Made by a program: the position numbers and the translations under genes. From positions 558,001 through 622,000 of the forward strand of contig CAWJWD010000004.1 in NCBI GenBank assembly GCA_963846505.1: a DNA stretch of 64,000 nucleotides. The letters run 5' to 3'. The notes beneath the pieces are model-generated. The model did no database searches and had not been told where the DNA came from. It worked only from the letters and a program-made list of their open reading frames with translations. This document shows positions 1-7,307 of this stretch, piece by piece. Numbering within the stretch: position 1 is the stretch's first letter; every line of letters starts with the position of its first letter. This DNA is from JACVRW01 sp963846505. GTDB lineage: Bacteria > Actinomycetota > Thermoleophilia > Solirubrobacterales > Thermoleophilaceae.

Positions 1-1184
1 TTGACCTGGATCGCGAAGCGCGGCGGGCCCGTCTCGAACTGGTTCATGTAGTACATCTTCAGCCGCCGGCCGCGCACCGCCGGCGCCTGGCGCAGCTCCT
101 GCAGGTCGCCCAGGAAGCGGTTCAGCTCGACCGTGCGGATCCACTGCTGCGAGCGGTCGGCGAGGTCGAGCGCCTGGGCCATCAGCCGCGTCAGGCCGCG
201 GCCGGACAGCGCCGAGATCGCCAGCACGGCCGGCCGCTGGCGCAGCTTGCGCTGCACGCGCGCCTTGGCGTCTTCGAGGTCGGTGCGCGTGACGTCCCAC
301 TTGTTGAGTGCGATCACCGTCGCGCACTTGGTCTTCATCGCCAGCTCGGCGATGCGGAAGTCCTCGCTGGTGACGCCCTCGGACGCGTCGCAGACGACGA
401 TCGCCACCTGGGCGCGCTCGGCCGCCTGCTCGGAGCGCAGCTGCGCGTAGTAGTCGATGGTGCCGGCGACCTTCGCGCGACGGCGCAGGCCGGCGGTGTC
501 GACGAGCGTCACCGGCCGGTCCTCGAACTCGATGCGCGTGTCGATCGCGTCGCGGGTCGTGCCGGCCTGCGGCCTCACGATCACCCGCTGCTCGCCGAGC
601 AGCTTGTTGACGAGCGAGGACTTGCCGACGTTCGGCCGCCCGATCAGCGCCAGCCGGATCGATTCGTCGGCTTCGCGCACGCCGCCGGGCAGGCGCTCGA
701 CGACCGTGTCGAGCAGGTCGCCGGTGCCGAGCCCCTGCGTCGCCGAGACGGCGATCGGATCGCCGAGGCCGAGCCCGTAGAACTCGGCTGCGAGCCCGCT
801 CTGGCGCTGGTCGTCGACCTTGTTGGCGGCCACGATCACCGGCAGCGTGCCGCCGCGCAGCTCCGCGGCGAGCTCGGCGTCGCCCGGCCGCAGCCCCGCG
901 CGCGCGTCCACCACCAGCACGGCGAGGTCGGCCTCGGCGAGCGCGAGCCGCGCCTGGCGCTGGATGTCCGCGGCCAGCTCGTCCTCGTCGACGAGGTCGA
1001 CGCCGCCCGTGTCCACGAGCGTGAACGGCACTCCGTTCCAGTCGGTGTCGATCTCCTTGCGGTCGCGCGTCACGCCCGCCTGCTCGTGCACGACCGCCTC
1101 GCGCGTCCCGGTCAGACGGTTGACGAGCGTGGACTTGCCGACGTTCGGGTAGCCGACGATCGCCACCTTCGCGCGACCGCCCAT
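1..1184 (-). CDS. der: Ribosome biogenesis GTPase Der (EngA), C-terminus cut by window edge
   Basis: Two tandem G domains followed by the start of the KH-like domain; Der acts in the cytoplasm in assembly of the large ribosomal subunit. The first domain has P-loop GYPNVGKST (residues 11-19), DTGG and NKVD; the second has GRPNVGKSS, DTAG and NKWD. The reading frame is still open at base 1, within the KH-like domain (ETGPPRFAIQV). 394 codons are visible, so roughly 45-90 residues are missing compared with usual family length. An ATG at 1205 is also in frame, but ATG 1184 has a perfect ribosome binding site, so I take 1184. It is the last visible gene of the aro-cmk-der run. Confidence 0.96.
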   Translation of the reverse strand, partial: MGGRAKVAIVGYPNVGKSTLVNRLTGTREAVVHEQAGVTRDRKEIDTDWNGVPFTLVDTGGVDLVDEDELAADIQRQARLALAEADLAVLVVDARAGLRPGDAELAAELRGGTLPVIVAANKVDDQRQSGLAAEFYGLGLGDPIAVSATQGLGTGDLLDTVVERLPGGVREADESIRLALIGRPNVGKSSLVNKLLGEQRVIVRPQAGTTRDAIDTRIEFEDRPVTLVDTAGLRRRAKVAGTIDYYAQLRSEQAAERAQVAIVVCDASEGVTSEDFRIAELAMKTKCATVIALNKWDVTRTDLEDAKARVQRKLRQRPAVLAISALSGRGLTRLMAQALDLADRSQQWIRTVELNRFLGDLQELRQAPAVRGRRLKMYYMNQFETGPPRFAIQV

Positions 1185-1192
1185 CGGCTGCG

Positions 1193-1199
1193 CCTCCTC
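1193..1199 (-). promoter_or_regulatory. Shine-Dalgarno site deciding the der start
   Basis: On the minus strand GAGGAGG stands 8 bases before ATG 1184 and overlaps the TGA of cmk (1198-1200). The alternative in-frame ATG at 1205 has no such site. This suggests coupled translation of cmk and der. Confidence 0.75.
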
Positions 1200-1869
1200 A
1201 GCCATCGCGATCCGTCCCGGCGCCGCCGGCCGGCGCCCGCTCGGCGCCGTCCTCCTGCTCGCGCGCGACATGCACCAGCTCGACGATCCGCCCGACCACC
1301 TGCTGCACCGTCAGCCCGCTCGTGTCCAGCTCCACCGCCCCCGGCGCCAGCTGCAGCGGCGAGTGCTCGCGCCCGCTGTCCTGCGCGTCGCGCAGGGCCT
1401 GGTCGCGCTGCACGGTCTCGACGTCGGTCCCCAACTCCGCCGCACGCCGCTGCGCACGCTGCTCGGGACTCGCCGTCAGGAACACCTTCACGGCGGCGTC
1501 CGGCGCGACGACGGTGCCGATGTCGCGCCCCTCGGCGACCCAGTCTCCGTGCGCCATCAGCGCGCGCTGCTTGTCGACGAGCGCGGCGCGGACGGCCGGG
1601 TTGGTGGCCACCTTCGAGGCGGCCTCGCTGACGTCCGGCGTGCGGATCGCCTCGGTCACGTCCTCGCCGTCGGCCAGGACCCGCTCGCCGAGCTCGATCT
1701 CGGTCGCGGCGGCACGCTCGGAGGCGGCGCCGCCCTCGCGCAGCAGCATCAGGCCGACCACCCGGTACATCGCGCCCGAGTCGAGATAGGTGAAGCCGAG
1801 CGCGCGCGCAAGCGCGCGCGCCACCGTGCTCTTGCCCGCTCCCGCGGGTCCGTCGATCGCCACCACCAT
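1198..1869 (-). CDS. cmk: (d)CMP kinase
   Basis: Cytidylate kinase phosphorylates CMP and dCMP with ATP in the cytoplasm. The 223-residue product opens with the P-loop DGPAGAGKST (residues 6-15), then LDSGAMYR and, in the C-terminal half, EGRDIGTVV and a D...R-rich lid region, all typical of bacterial Cmk; the length is normal. ATG 1869 is used because the P-loop must lie a few residues from the start; no strong ribosome binding site is visible. It lies 41 bases after aroA and directly before der, the common aroA-cmk-der order of Gram-positive bacteria. Confidence 0.95.
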   Translation of the reverse strand: MVVAIDGPAGAGKSTVARALARALGFTYLDSGAMYRVVGLMLLREGGAASERAAATEIELGERVLADGEDVTEAIRTPDVSEAASKVATNPAVRAALVDKQRALMAHGDWVAEGRDIGTVVAPDAAVKVFLTASPEQRAQRRAAELGTDVETVQRDQALRDAQDSGREHSPLQLAPGAVELDTSGLTVQQVVGRIVELVHVAREQEDGAERAPAGGAGTDRDG

Positions 1870-1910
1870 CGCGGGCGTGAGGCTAGCGGTACCCCGGGGC
1901 GCGGCTGCGC

Positions 1911-3221
1911 TCAGCGCAGCAGCGCGTCCAGATCCCGCTCGAAGCCCGGGTAGGACACCGCGGCCGCGTCCATGTTCTCGACCGTCACGCCCTCGGGGCA
2001 GGCGAGCCCCGCAACCGCTCCGAGCATCGCCATGCGATGGTCCCCGTGCGAGTCGATGGTGCCGCCGCGCGGCGGCGTGCCGTCGCCGCGCACGACGAAG
2101 CCGTCCTCGGTCTCCTCGATGTCCGCCCCGATCCCGCGCAGGCTCTCGACCACCACGCGGATGCGGTCGGACTCCTTGACGCGCAGCTCCTCCGCCCCGC
2201 GCACCACCGTCTCCCCCTCCGCGAAGGCACCCAGCAGCGCGACCAGCGTCAGCTCGTCGATCGCCAGCGGCACCTCGTCGGGCTCGACCACCGTTCCCTC
2301 CAGGGTCGACGAGGCGACGTCCAGCTCGCCGACCGGCTCGGCGTCGGTGACGGTGTGCGGCGGCTCGAGGTCGCCGACGATCACCGCTCCCATGCGCTCG
2401 GCGATGCGGAAGAAGCCGGTGCGCGTCCAGTTCAGGCCCACCCCGGAGACGACCACGCGCGAGTCCGGCGCGAGGATGGCCGCGGCGACCATGAACGCGG
2501 CCGACGACGGGTCGCCCGGCACCGTCAGCTCGTCGAGCTCCAGCTCGTCGACCTGCGAGACCGTCAGCTTCGGTCCGTCGTGGCGCAACGGCACGCGCGC
2601 GCGGCGCAGCATCCGCTCGGTGTGGTCGCGGCTCTCGCGCGCCTCGGTGACGCTCGTCGAGCCGGCCGCGAGCATGCCCGCGATCAGCAGGCACGACTTC
2701 ACCTGCGCGCTCACCACCGGCGTGGCGTAGTCGATCCCCTGCAGCTGCGCCCCGTGCACCGTCATCGGCGGCAGCCGGTCCTCGCGCGCCTCGATCGTGG
2801 CCCCCAGCTCGCGCAGCGGCACGGCGACGCGGTCGACCGGGCGGCGGCGGATCGACTCGTCGCCGTCGAGCGTCCAGACGCCGCCGGGCTGTCCCGCCAG
2901 CCAGCCGGGCAGCAGCCGCAGCAGCGTGCCGCAGTTGCCGACGTCGAGTCGCCCGCCGGTGGTCTCGAGCGGCGCGTGCAGACCGACCCCGCGCACGGTG
3001 ATCTGCCCGTCGCCCCGATCCTCCACCCCCGCCCCCAGCGACAGCAGCGCGTTCAGGGTCGAGCGCGTGTCGGCGGAGTCGAGGTAGTTGCGGATCGGCA
3101 CCGGCTCGTCGCACATCGCGCCGAAGATCGCCGCCCGGTGCGAGATCGACTTGTCCGCGGGCGGGACGTAGCTCCCTCGCAGCGGACCCGAGGGCACGAA
3201 GCGCGCGCTGCGGGGGCTCAC
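1911..3221 (-). CDS. aroA: 3-phosphoshikimate 1-carboxyvinyltransferase (EPSP synthase)
   Basis: Transfers the enolpyruvyl group of PEP to shikimate 3-phosphate, the sixth step of the shikimate pathway. At 436 residues it has normal length. Visible motifs are ADKSISHRAAIFGAM (residues 22-36), the family NxGT loop as GNCGTLLRLLPG, SSAAF and, near the C-terminus, KESDRIR and DHRMAM. The start is GTG 3221, which overlaps the tyrA stop in the string GTGA (3218-3221), implying translational coupling. It belongs to the operon that runs from the DAHP synthases to der and would share the upstream aromatic leader at 6231-6416. Confidence 0.96.
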   Translation of the reverse strand: MSPRSARFVPSGPLRGSYVPPADKSISHRAAIFGAMCDEPVPIRNYLDSADTRSTLNALLSLGAGVEDRGDGQITVRGVGLHAPLETTGGRLDVGNCGTLLRLLPGWLAGQPGGVWTLDGDESIRRRPVDRVAVPLRELGATIEAREDRLPPMTVHGAQLQGIDYATPVVSAQVKSCLLIAGMLAAGSTSVTEARESRDHTERMLRRARVPLRHDGPKLTVSQVDELELDELTVPGDPSSAAFMVAAAILAPDSRVVVSGVGLNWTRTGFFRIAERMGAVIVGDLEPPHTVTDAEPVGELDVASSTLEGTVVEPDEVPLAIDELTLVALLGAFAEGETVVRGAEELRVKESDRIRVVVESLRGIGADIEETEDGFVVRGDGTPPRGGTIDSHGDHRMAMLGAVAGLACPEGVTVENMDAAAVSYPGFERDLDALLR

Positions 3222-4264
3222 AGGTCGAGGTCCGCGAGGATCGCGTCGGCGCGCTGGGCCTCGGCGTCGCCGGCGATCCAGAGCGTCATCGCGCCGGAGC
3301 GCATGTCGGGTGCCGGAGCCAGCGCCAAGTCGACGATGTTCACCCCTGCCTTGCCGAGCGCGAGCGCCACGGTCGCGACGATACCGGGACGGTTGGGGAC
3401 CGTGAATCGCAACTCGTGCACGACCCCGCCCTCGGCGTCGGTCTCCAGCAGCGCCCCACGCGCAGCGCGGGCGGCGTCGTTCCAGCTCGCCACCCCCTCG
3501 CCGCGCTCGAGCAGCTGCGCGGCCTGCTCGAGCCGGCGCCCGTAGTCGCGCAGCTCGGCCACGATCGCCTCGCGGTTGGCGAGGTAGATGTCGGTCCACA
3601 TCGCGGTGTTGGCGCCCGCCACGCGGGTCGCGTCGCGGAAGCTCGGCCCGACCTGGCGCAGCGCCTCGCCGTGCTCGAGCAGCCGCTGCGCGCCCTGCTC
3701 GGCGAGCAGGTTGGCGAGCACGTGCGGCAGATGGCTGAAGACCGCGACGAGCCGGTCGTGGGTCTCGGCGTCGACCGCCAGCGGCCGCGCGCCGAGCTCG
3801 CGTACGAAGCGATGCAGGCGCTCGTAGAGCAGCCCCTGCGACTGCTCGTGCGGCGTCAGGTACCAGACGGCGCCCTCGAACAGATCGGCGCGGGCGTGCT
3901 CGACGCCGGCCGTCTCGGCGCCGGCGATCGGGTGACCGCCGACGAAGCGCGAGTCGCGCACGCGCGCCGACAGGGCCGCCTTGGTCGAGCCGACGTCGCT
4001 GACCACGCAATCGTCGCCGGCGACCGCCAGCGCGCTCTCGACCTGCTGCGGCAGCGCCCCGACCGGCGCGCAGGCGAAGCAGAGCTCGGCGCCGTCCAGC
4101 GCCTGCTCGAATGAGCCGGCGGCGACGTCGATCGCGCCCAGCTCCCGTGCCCGCTCCAGGCGCCCCCGGTCGCGTCCGAACCCGACTACCTCGGCGCCCC
4201 GCTCACGCGCGGCCAGGCCGATCGATCCCCCGATCAGCCCGACGCCGAGGATCGCGACTCTCAC
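3218..4264 (-). CDS. tyrA: Prephenate dehydrogenase with C-terminal ACT domain
   Basis: Oxidatively decarboxylates prephenate to 4-hydroxyphenylpyruvate with NAD, the committed step to tyrosine. The 348-residue protein begins with a Rossmann motif GVGLIGGSIG (residues 7-16); further on are DVGSTK, GGHPIAGAE and FSHLPH, the substrate-binding and catalytic histidine segments of the TyrA family. Residues from about 270 read as an ACT domain (RFTVPNRPGIVATVALALG), which suggests feedback control by tyrosine or another amino acid; that is family inference. GTG 4264 overlaps the preceding stop by 4 bases (GTGA), as at the next junction. Confidence 0.95.
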   Translation of the reverse strand: MRVAILGVGLIGGSIGLAARERGAEVVGFGRDRGRLERARELGAIDVAAGSFEQALDGAELCFACAPVGALPQQVESALAVAGDDCVVSDVGSTKAALSARVRDSRFVGGHPIAGAETAGVEHARADLFEGAVWYLTPHEQSQGLLYERLHRFVRELGARPLAVDAETHDRLVAVFSHLPHVLANLLAEQGAQRLLEHGEALRQVGPSFRDATRVAGANTAMWTDIYLANREAIVAELRDYGRRLEQAAQLLERGEGVASWNDAARAARGALLETDAEGGVVHELRFTVPNRPGIVATVALALGKAGVNIVDLALAPAPDMRSGAMTLWIAGDAEAQRADAILADLDL

Positions 4265-5340
4265 CGCGCGCGCCGCGCGCGGACGGCGGCCGCAAGCGTC
4301 TCCAGCACGGAGACCGTCGTGTCGAAGTCCATGCAGGCGTCGGTGATCGACTGCCCGTAGGTGAGCGCCGCGCCGGGCGTCAGGTCCTGGCGTCCGGAGA
4401 CGAGGAACGACTCCAGCATGACGCCGACGATCGCCTCCTCGCCCGCCGCGAGCTGCTCGGCCACGCCCGCGCTGGCCTGGGGCTGGCGCGCCGGGTCCTT
4501 GCCGCTGTTGTCGTGCGAGGCGTCGACGATCACGCGCTCGGGCAGGCCGGCGGCACGCAGCTTGGCGAGCGCGTCGGCGACCGAGGCGGCGTCGTAGTTC
4601 GGCGCGCCGCGACCGCCGCGCAGGATGACGTGGCAGTCGGCGTTGCCGGTCGTGTGCAGGATCGCCGGTGTGCCGGCGCTGTCGACGCCGGCGAAGGCGT
4701 GCGACACGGCGGCCGCGCGGACCGCGTCGACGGCGACCTGGACGTTGCCGTCGGTGCGGTTCTTGAAGCCGACGGGCATCGACAGGCCCGAGCCGAGCTG
4801 CCGGTGGATCTGGCTCTCGGTCGTGCGCGCCCCGATCGCACCCCAGGCGACCGTGTCCGAGATGTACTGCGGGGTGATCGGATCGAGGAACTCGCAGCCG
4901 ACGGGCAGGCCGAGACCGACGACCTCGAGCAGCAGCCGGCGCGCCCACTGCAGGCCGGTGTTGACGTCGCCCGAGCCGTCGAGGTGCGGATCGTTGATCA
5001 GCCCCTTCCAGCCGGTCGTCGTGCGCGGTTTCTCGAAGTACACGCGCATCGCCACGCAGAGGTCCTCGCGCTGAGCGTCGGCGACCTCGGACAGGCGGCG
5101 CGCGTAGTCGAGCGCGGCGTCCACGTCGTGCACGCTGCAGGGTCCGACCACCACCAGCAGGCGATCGTCGCGGCGGTCGAGGATGTCCGCGATCTCCTGC
5201 CGGGCGCGCAGCACCTCGTCGGCCGCCTTGTCCAGCAGCGGCAGGTCGGTGAGGATGCCGGCCGGCGTCACGAGCGGTATGGCCTGCTCGATGCGCCGGT
5301 CGCGGACGCGCTCGGCGTTGACGGGACGCGTCGAGGACAT
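4261..5340 (-). CDS. aroG: 3-deoxy-7-phosphoheptulonate synthase, type I alpha (AroFGH class)
   Basis: First enzyme of the shikimate pathway: condenses PEP with erythrose 4-phosphate to DAHP. The 359-residue protein resembles E. coli AroG/F/H in length and motifs: GPCSVHD, MRVYFEKPRTTTGWKGLINDP, GARTTESQ, GFKNRTDG, ILRGG and DASHDNSGK. The N-terminal extension of this class usually carries the aromatic feedback site. It starts at ATG 5340, one base after the stop of a second DAHP synthase of another subclass (5342-6172). Its stop overlaps tyrA. Having both subclasses side by side is unusual and suggests differently inhibited isoenzymes. Confidence 0.94.
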   Translation of the reverse strand: MSSTRPVNAERVRDRRIEQAIPLVTPAGILTDLPLLDKAADEVLRARQEIADILDRRDDRLLVVVGPCSVHDVDAALDYARRLSEVADAQREDLCVAMRVYFEKPRTTTGWKGLINDPHLDGSGDVNTGLQWARRLLLEVVGLGLPVGCEFLDPITPQYISDTVAWGAIGARTTESQIHRQLGSGLSMPVGFKNRTDGNVQVAVDAVRAAAVSHAFAGVDSAGTPAILHTTGNADCHVILRGGRGAPNYDAASVADALAKLRAAGLPERVIVDASHDNSGKDPARQPQASAGVAEQLAAGEEAIVGVMLESFLVSGRQDLTPGAALTYGQSITDACMDFDTTVSVLETLAAAVRARRAR

Positions 5341-5341
5341 C

Positions 5342-6172
5342 TCAGGCGACCGCTGCCAGCGCCGGGGTCTCACGCGCGATCGCGACGACCTGCTCGACCT
5401 TGCGCAGGTAGGCGGCGAAGTCCGCGGTATGCAGCTGCTGCGGCCCGTCGCAGAGGGCGTTGTCGGGGTCCGGATGGACCTCGACGAGCAGCCCGTCAGC
5501 ACCGGCAGCCGCGGCCGCCAGCGACAGCGGCTCGACCAGCTCGCGCTTGCCGGCCGCGTGGCTGGGGTCGACGACGATCGGCAGGTCGGTCAGCGAGCGC
5601 AGCACCGGCACGGCCATCAGGTCGAGCGTGAAGCGGTAGCTGGTCTCGAAGGTGCGGATGCCGCGCTCGCAGAGGATGACGTTCGGGTTGCCCTCCTTGA
5701 GCACGTACTCGGCCGCCATCAGCAGCTCGTCGAGCGTGGCGGACAGGCCGCGCTTGAGCAGCACGGGGACGCCGGCGCGGCCGAGCTCGGTCAGCAGCGT
5801 GTAGTTCTGCATGTTGCGCGCGCCGAGCTGGATCACGTCGGCGACCTCGGCGACCGTCTCGAGGTCGCGCACGTCCATCAGCTCGGTCACGACCGGCAGG
5901 CCGGTCTCGGCCTTGGCCTCGGCCAGCAGCCGCAGCCCGGCCTCGCCGAGCCCCTGGAAGGAGTACGGGGAGGTGCGCGGCTTGTAGGCGCCACCGCGCA
6001 GCAACTGTGCGCCGGCGTCCTTGACGGCGTGCGCGGTGGTCAGCAGCACGTCCTGCGACTCCACGGTGCAGGGCCCCGCGATCGTCGCGAAGTGACCGCC
6101 GCCGAGCTTGCGGCCCTGCACCTCGATCACTCTTCGCTGCTCGTGGTCCCTGCTGTCTCGAGTCTCGATCAT
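5342..6172 (-). CDS. 3-deoxy-7-phosphoheptulonate synthase, type I beta (KDO8PS-like class)
   Basis: A second DAHP synthase, 276 residues, of the short class related to KDO-8-phosphate synthase. Visible are AGPCTVES, LRGGAYKPRTSPYSFQG, QLGARNMQN, LLKRG, LCERGIRTFE and VDPSHAAGKRE, which carry the PEP, metal and phosphate ligands of the family. There is no N-terminal ferredoxin-like or ACT extension and no fused chorismate mutase, so feedback control would have to come from elsewhere. ATG 6172 follows GAGG at a spacing of about 10. It is the first gene of the operon downstream of the Trp/Tyr/Phe leader peptide. Confidence 0.94.
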   Translation of the reverse strand: MIETRDSRDHEQRRVIEVQGRKLGGGHFATIAGPCTVESQDVLLTTAHAVKDAGAQLLRGGAYKPRTSPYSFQGLGEAGLRLLAEAKAETGLPVVTELMDVRDLETVAEVADVIQLGARNMQNYTLLTELGRAGVPVLLKRGLSATLDELLMAAEYVLKEGNPNVILCERGIRTFETSYRFTLDLMAVPVLRSLTDLPIVVDPSHAAGKRELVEPLSLAAAAAGADGLLVEVHPDPDNALCDGPQQLHTADFAAYLRKVEQVVAIARETPALAAVA

Positions 6173-6230
6173 CGTCTCTACCTCGCTAAGCCTGTCAGAA
6201 GACTTCCTGGTGGTGTGGCGAACGTGGAGC

Positions 6231-6295
6231 GGCGTCCGACGGAGCGTGGACTGCGACGCGGGGTGCGGCCAGCGGTGGCCGCGGCGTCGGACGCC
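6231..6295 (-). promoter_or_regulatory. Structured leader RNA of the DAHP synthase operon (attenuator candidate)
   Basis: On the minus strand GGCGTCCGACG (6285-6295) is perfectly complementary to CGTCGGACGCC (6231-6241), an 11-bp outer stem. It encloses an inner hairpin GCGGCCA-CCGC-TGGCCGC (6265-6282) with a 7-bp stem. The 5' arm begins inside the stop codon of the leader ORF. A ribosome paused on the Trp/Tyr codons would leave the stem free to form, while one terminating at the stop would cover its 5' arm. That geometry suits ribosome-mediated attenuation. Whether control is of transcription or of translation start cannot be told; no U-run follows. Confidence 0.65.
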
Positions 6296-6378
6296 TAGCT
6301 AAATCGCCAATACCAGGCACGTCGACCGGCGCCCGCGGGGGCGCTCAGCGAAGAAGTCGACGTGGCGTGGCGAGACAT
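6295..6378 (-). CDS. Leader peptide rich in aromatic residues before its stop (Trp-Tyr-Trp-Arg-Phe)
   Basis: A 27-codon ORF, ATG 6378 to TAG 6295, whose last residues are RRAWYWRFS. The codons TGG TAT TGG CGA TTT are followed by AGC and the stop. TAT and TTT are rare in this GC-rich DNA, and all three aromatic amino acids are sampled just before the RNA stem at 6231-6295. The ATG lies only a few bases beyond the predicted transcription start, so the message would be nearly leaderless, which fits the lack of a Shine-Dalgarno sequence. I infer that it senses charged aromatic tRNAs and controls the DAHP synthase, tyrA and aroA genes. Confidence 0.7.
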   Translation of the reverse strand: MSRHATSTSSLSAPAGAGRRAWYWRFS

Positions 6379-6387
6379 CGAGTACGA

Positions 6388-6416
6388 ATTGTGGCAGCTG
6401 GAACGGAATCGGGCAA
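6388..6416 (-). promoter_or_regulatory. Promoter of the DAHP synthase-tyrA-aroA-cmk-der operon
   Basis: Minus-strand TTGCCC (6411-6416) and CACAAT (6388-6393) are separated by exactly 17 bases, each matching the housekeeping consensus at 4 of 6 positions. Transcription would begin near 6380, within a few bases of the leader peptide ATG. Confidence 0.5.
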
Positions 6417-6439
6417 GGGGCGGCGCGGGCCGCCGCCCC
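6417..6439 (-). terminator. Perfect GC hairpin after the DUF6159 gene
   Basis: GGGGCGGCG and CGCCGCCCC form a perfect 9-bp stem around a 5-base loop. It lies 14 bases after the stop at 6453 and directly upstream of the next promoter. No long U tract follows, so termination may be weak; it separates the aroH-hisC unit from the DAHP synthase unit. Confidence 0.5.
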
Positions 6440-6452
6440 TGGTCCCCGCGTG

Positions 6453-7307
6453 CTAGGCCGGAGCCAGGCCCGCCTTGCCGTGCTTGGAGCGCACGGCGTT
6501 CTCGAGGTCGCTCGCGCTGAAGCCCTGCGGGGCCTCGCCCACGGTCGTGTAGCGATAGAGCGCGACGGCGAAGATCTGGCGCAGCGTCGAGGAGATCACG
6601 GAGCTCGCCGCGAACCCGACGAGGCCGACCGCGACCATCACCGCGCCGGCGCCGATGCCGGCGCTGCCGCTGTCGGAGAGCACGTAGGCGCCGCCTGCGA
6701 TCAGCGCGATCGAGGGGAGCACGCCGAGCAGCATCACGATGCCGCCGATCGCAGCCATGCCGGTCAGACGACCGACCCAGTGCTGCTTGAACAGCGAGGC
6801 CGAGCGCTTGATGCCGCCGATCGGGCCGGTGTCCTCGAACGCGATCGCCGGCACGACGAGCAGGCTGATCACGCTCCAGGCGCCGCCGACCAGCGACGCC
6901 GCGATGGTGGCGAGCTCGCCACGACTCTCGAGCGCGCGCAGCGCGAGCGTGAGGACCGCGTTGACGAGCGCCCAGCCGCAGATCGCCGGCAGCTTGGAGC
7001 CGGCGAAGGCCACGCCCTCGCGCAGGGGGACGTGCTCGCCGCGCATCGCCTTGTCGGCGGCGTAGGCGAGCGCGACCGCGCTGAAGGCGGTGACGAAGGA
7101 CGCGAGGTAGGTGGCGACGCCGACGAGGATCGCCCCCGGAACCGTGTCGCTCTTGTCGATCAGGTAGGCGCCGGCGATGCCGGGCGGTCCGACCAGCACG
7201 AGCCCGAGCGCCACGCCGAGGATCGGGTAGGCGACGAGGCCGCGGTGGGATCGGAGGATGCGCCAGCTCTGGCCGGCGAGCTGGAAGCCGCGCTTGAAGG
7301 AACTCAT
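6453..7307 (-). CDS. DUF6159 family integral membrane protein
   Basis: A 284-residue membrane protein of unknown role. The N-terminus (FKRGFQLAGQSWRILRSHRGL) and the alternation of hydrophobic segments match the DUF6159 family; I count about six likely transmembrane stretches, including residues near 25-50, 60-85, 105-130, 135-155, 175-210 and 215-240. ATG 7307 overlaps the hisC stop in ATGA. The translational coupling to hisC may be simple packing; nothing in the sequence links it to aromatic synthesis. It is followed by a hairpin terminator. Confidence 0.82.
   Translation of the reverse strand: MSSFKRGFQLAGQSWRILRSHRGLVAYPILGVALGLVLVGPPGIAGAYLIDKSDTVPGAILVGVATYLASFVTAFSAVALAYAADKAMRGEHVPLREGVAFAGSKLPAICGWALVNAVLTLALRALESRGELATIAASLVGGAWSVISLLVVPAIAFEDTGPIGGIKRSASLFKQHWVGRLTGMAAIGGIVMLLGVLPSIALIAGGAYVLSDSGSAGIGAGAVMVAVGLVGFAASSVISSTLRQIFAVALYRYTTVGEAPQGFSASDLENAVRSKHGKAGLAPA

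Noticed and set aside
1086..3545. Long plus-strand ORFs (up to 500 codons) opposite the aroA-tyrA-cmk genes and similar ones elsewhere
   Set aside because: They mirror real genes on the minus strand, are rich in Arg, Ala, His and Gly, and have no recognisable motifs; high GC leaves antisense frames open.
6181..6353. Possible 9-bp pairing (with wobbles) between the DAHP synthase ribosome binding site and the leader ORF at 6345-6353
   Set aside because: It depends on two G-U pairs, and a ribosome stalled at the aromatic codons would leave it free, which gives the wrong direction of control.
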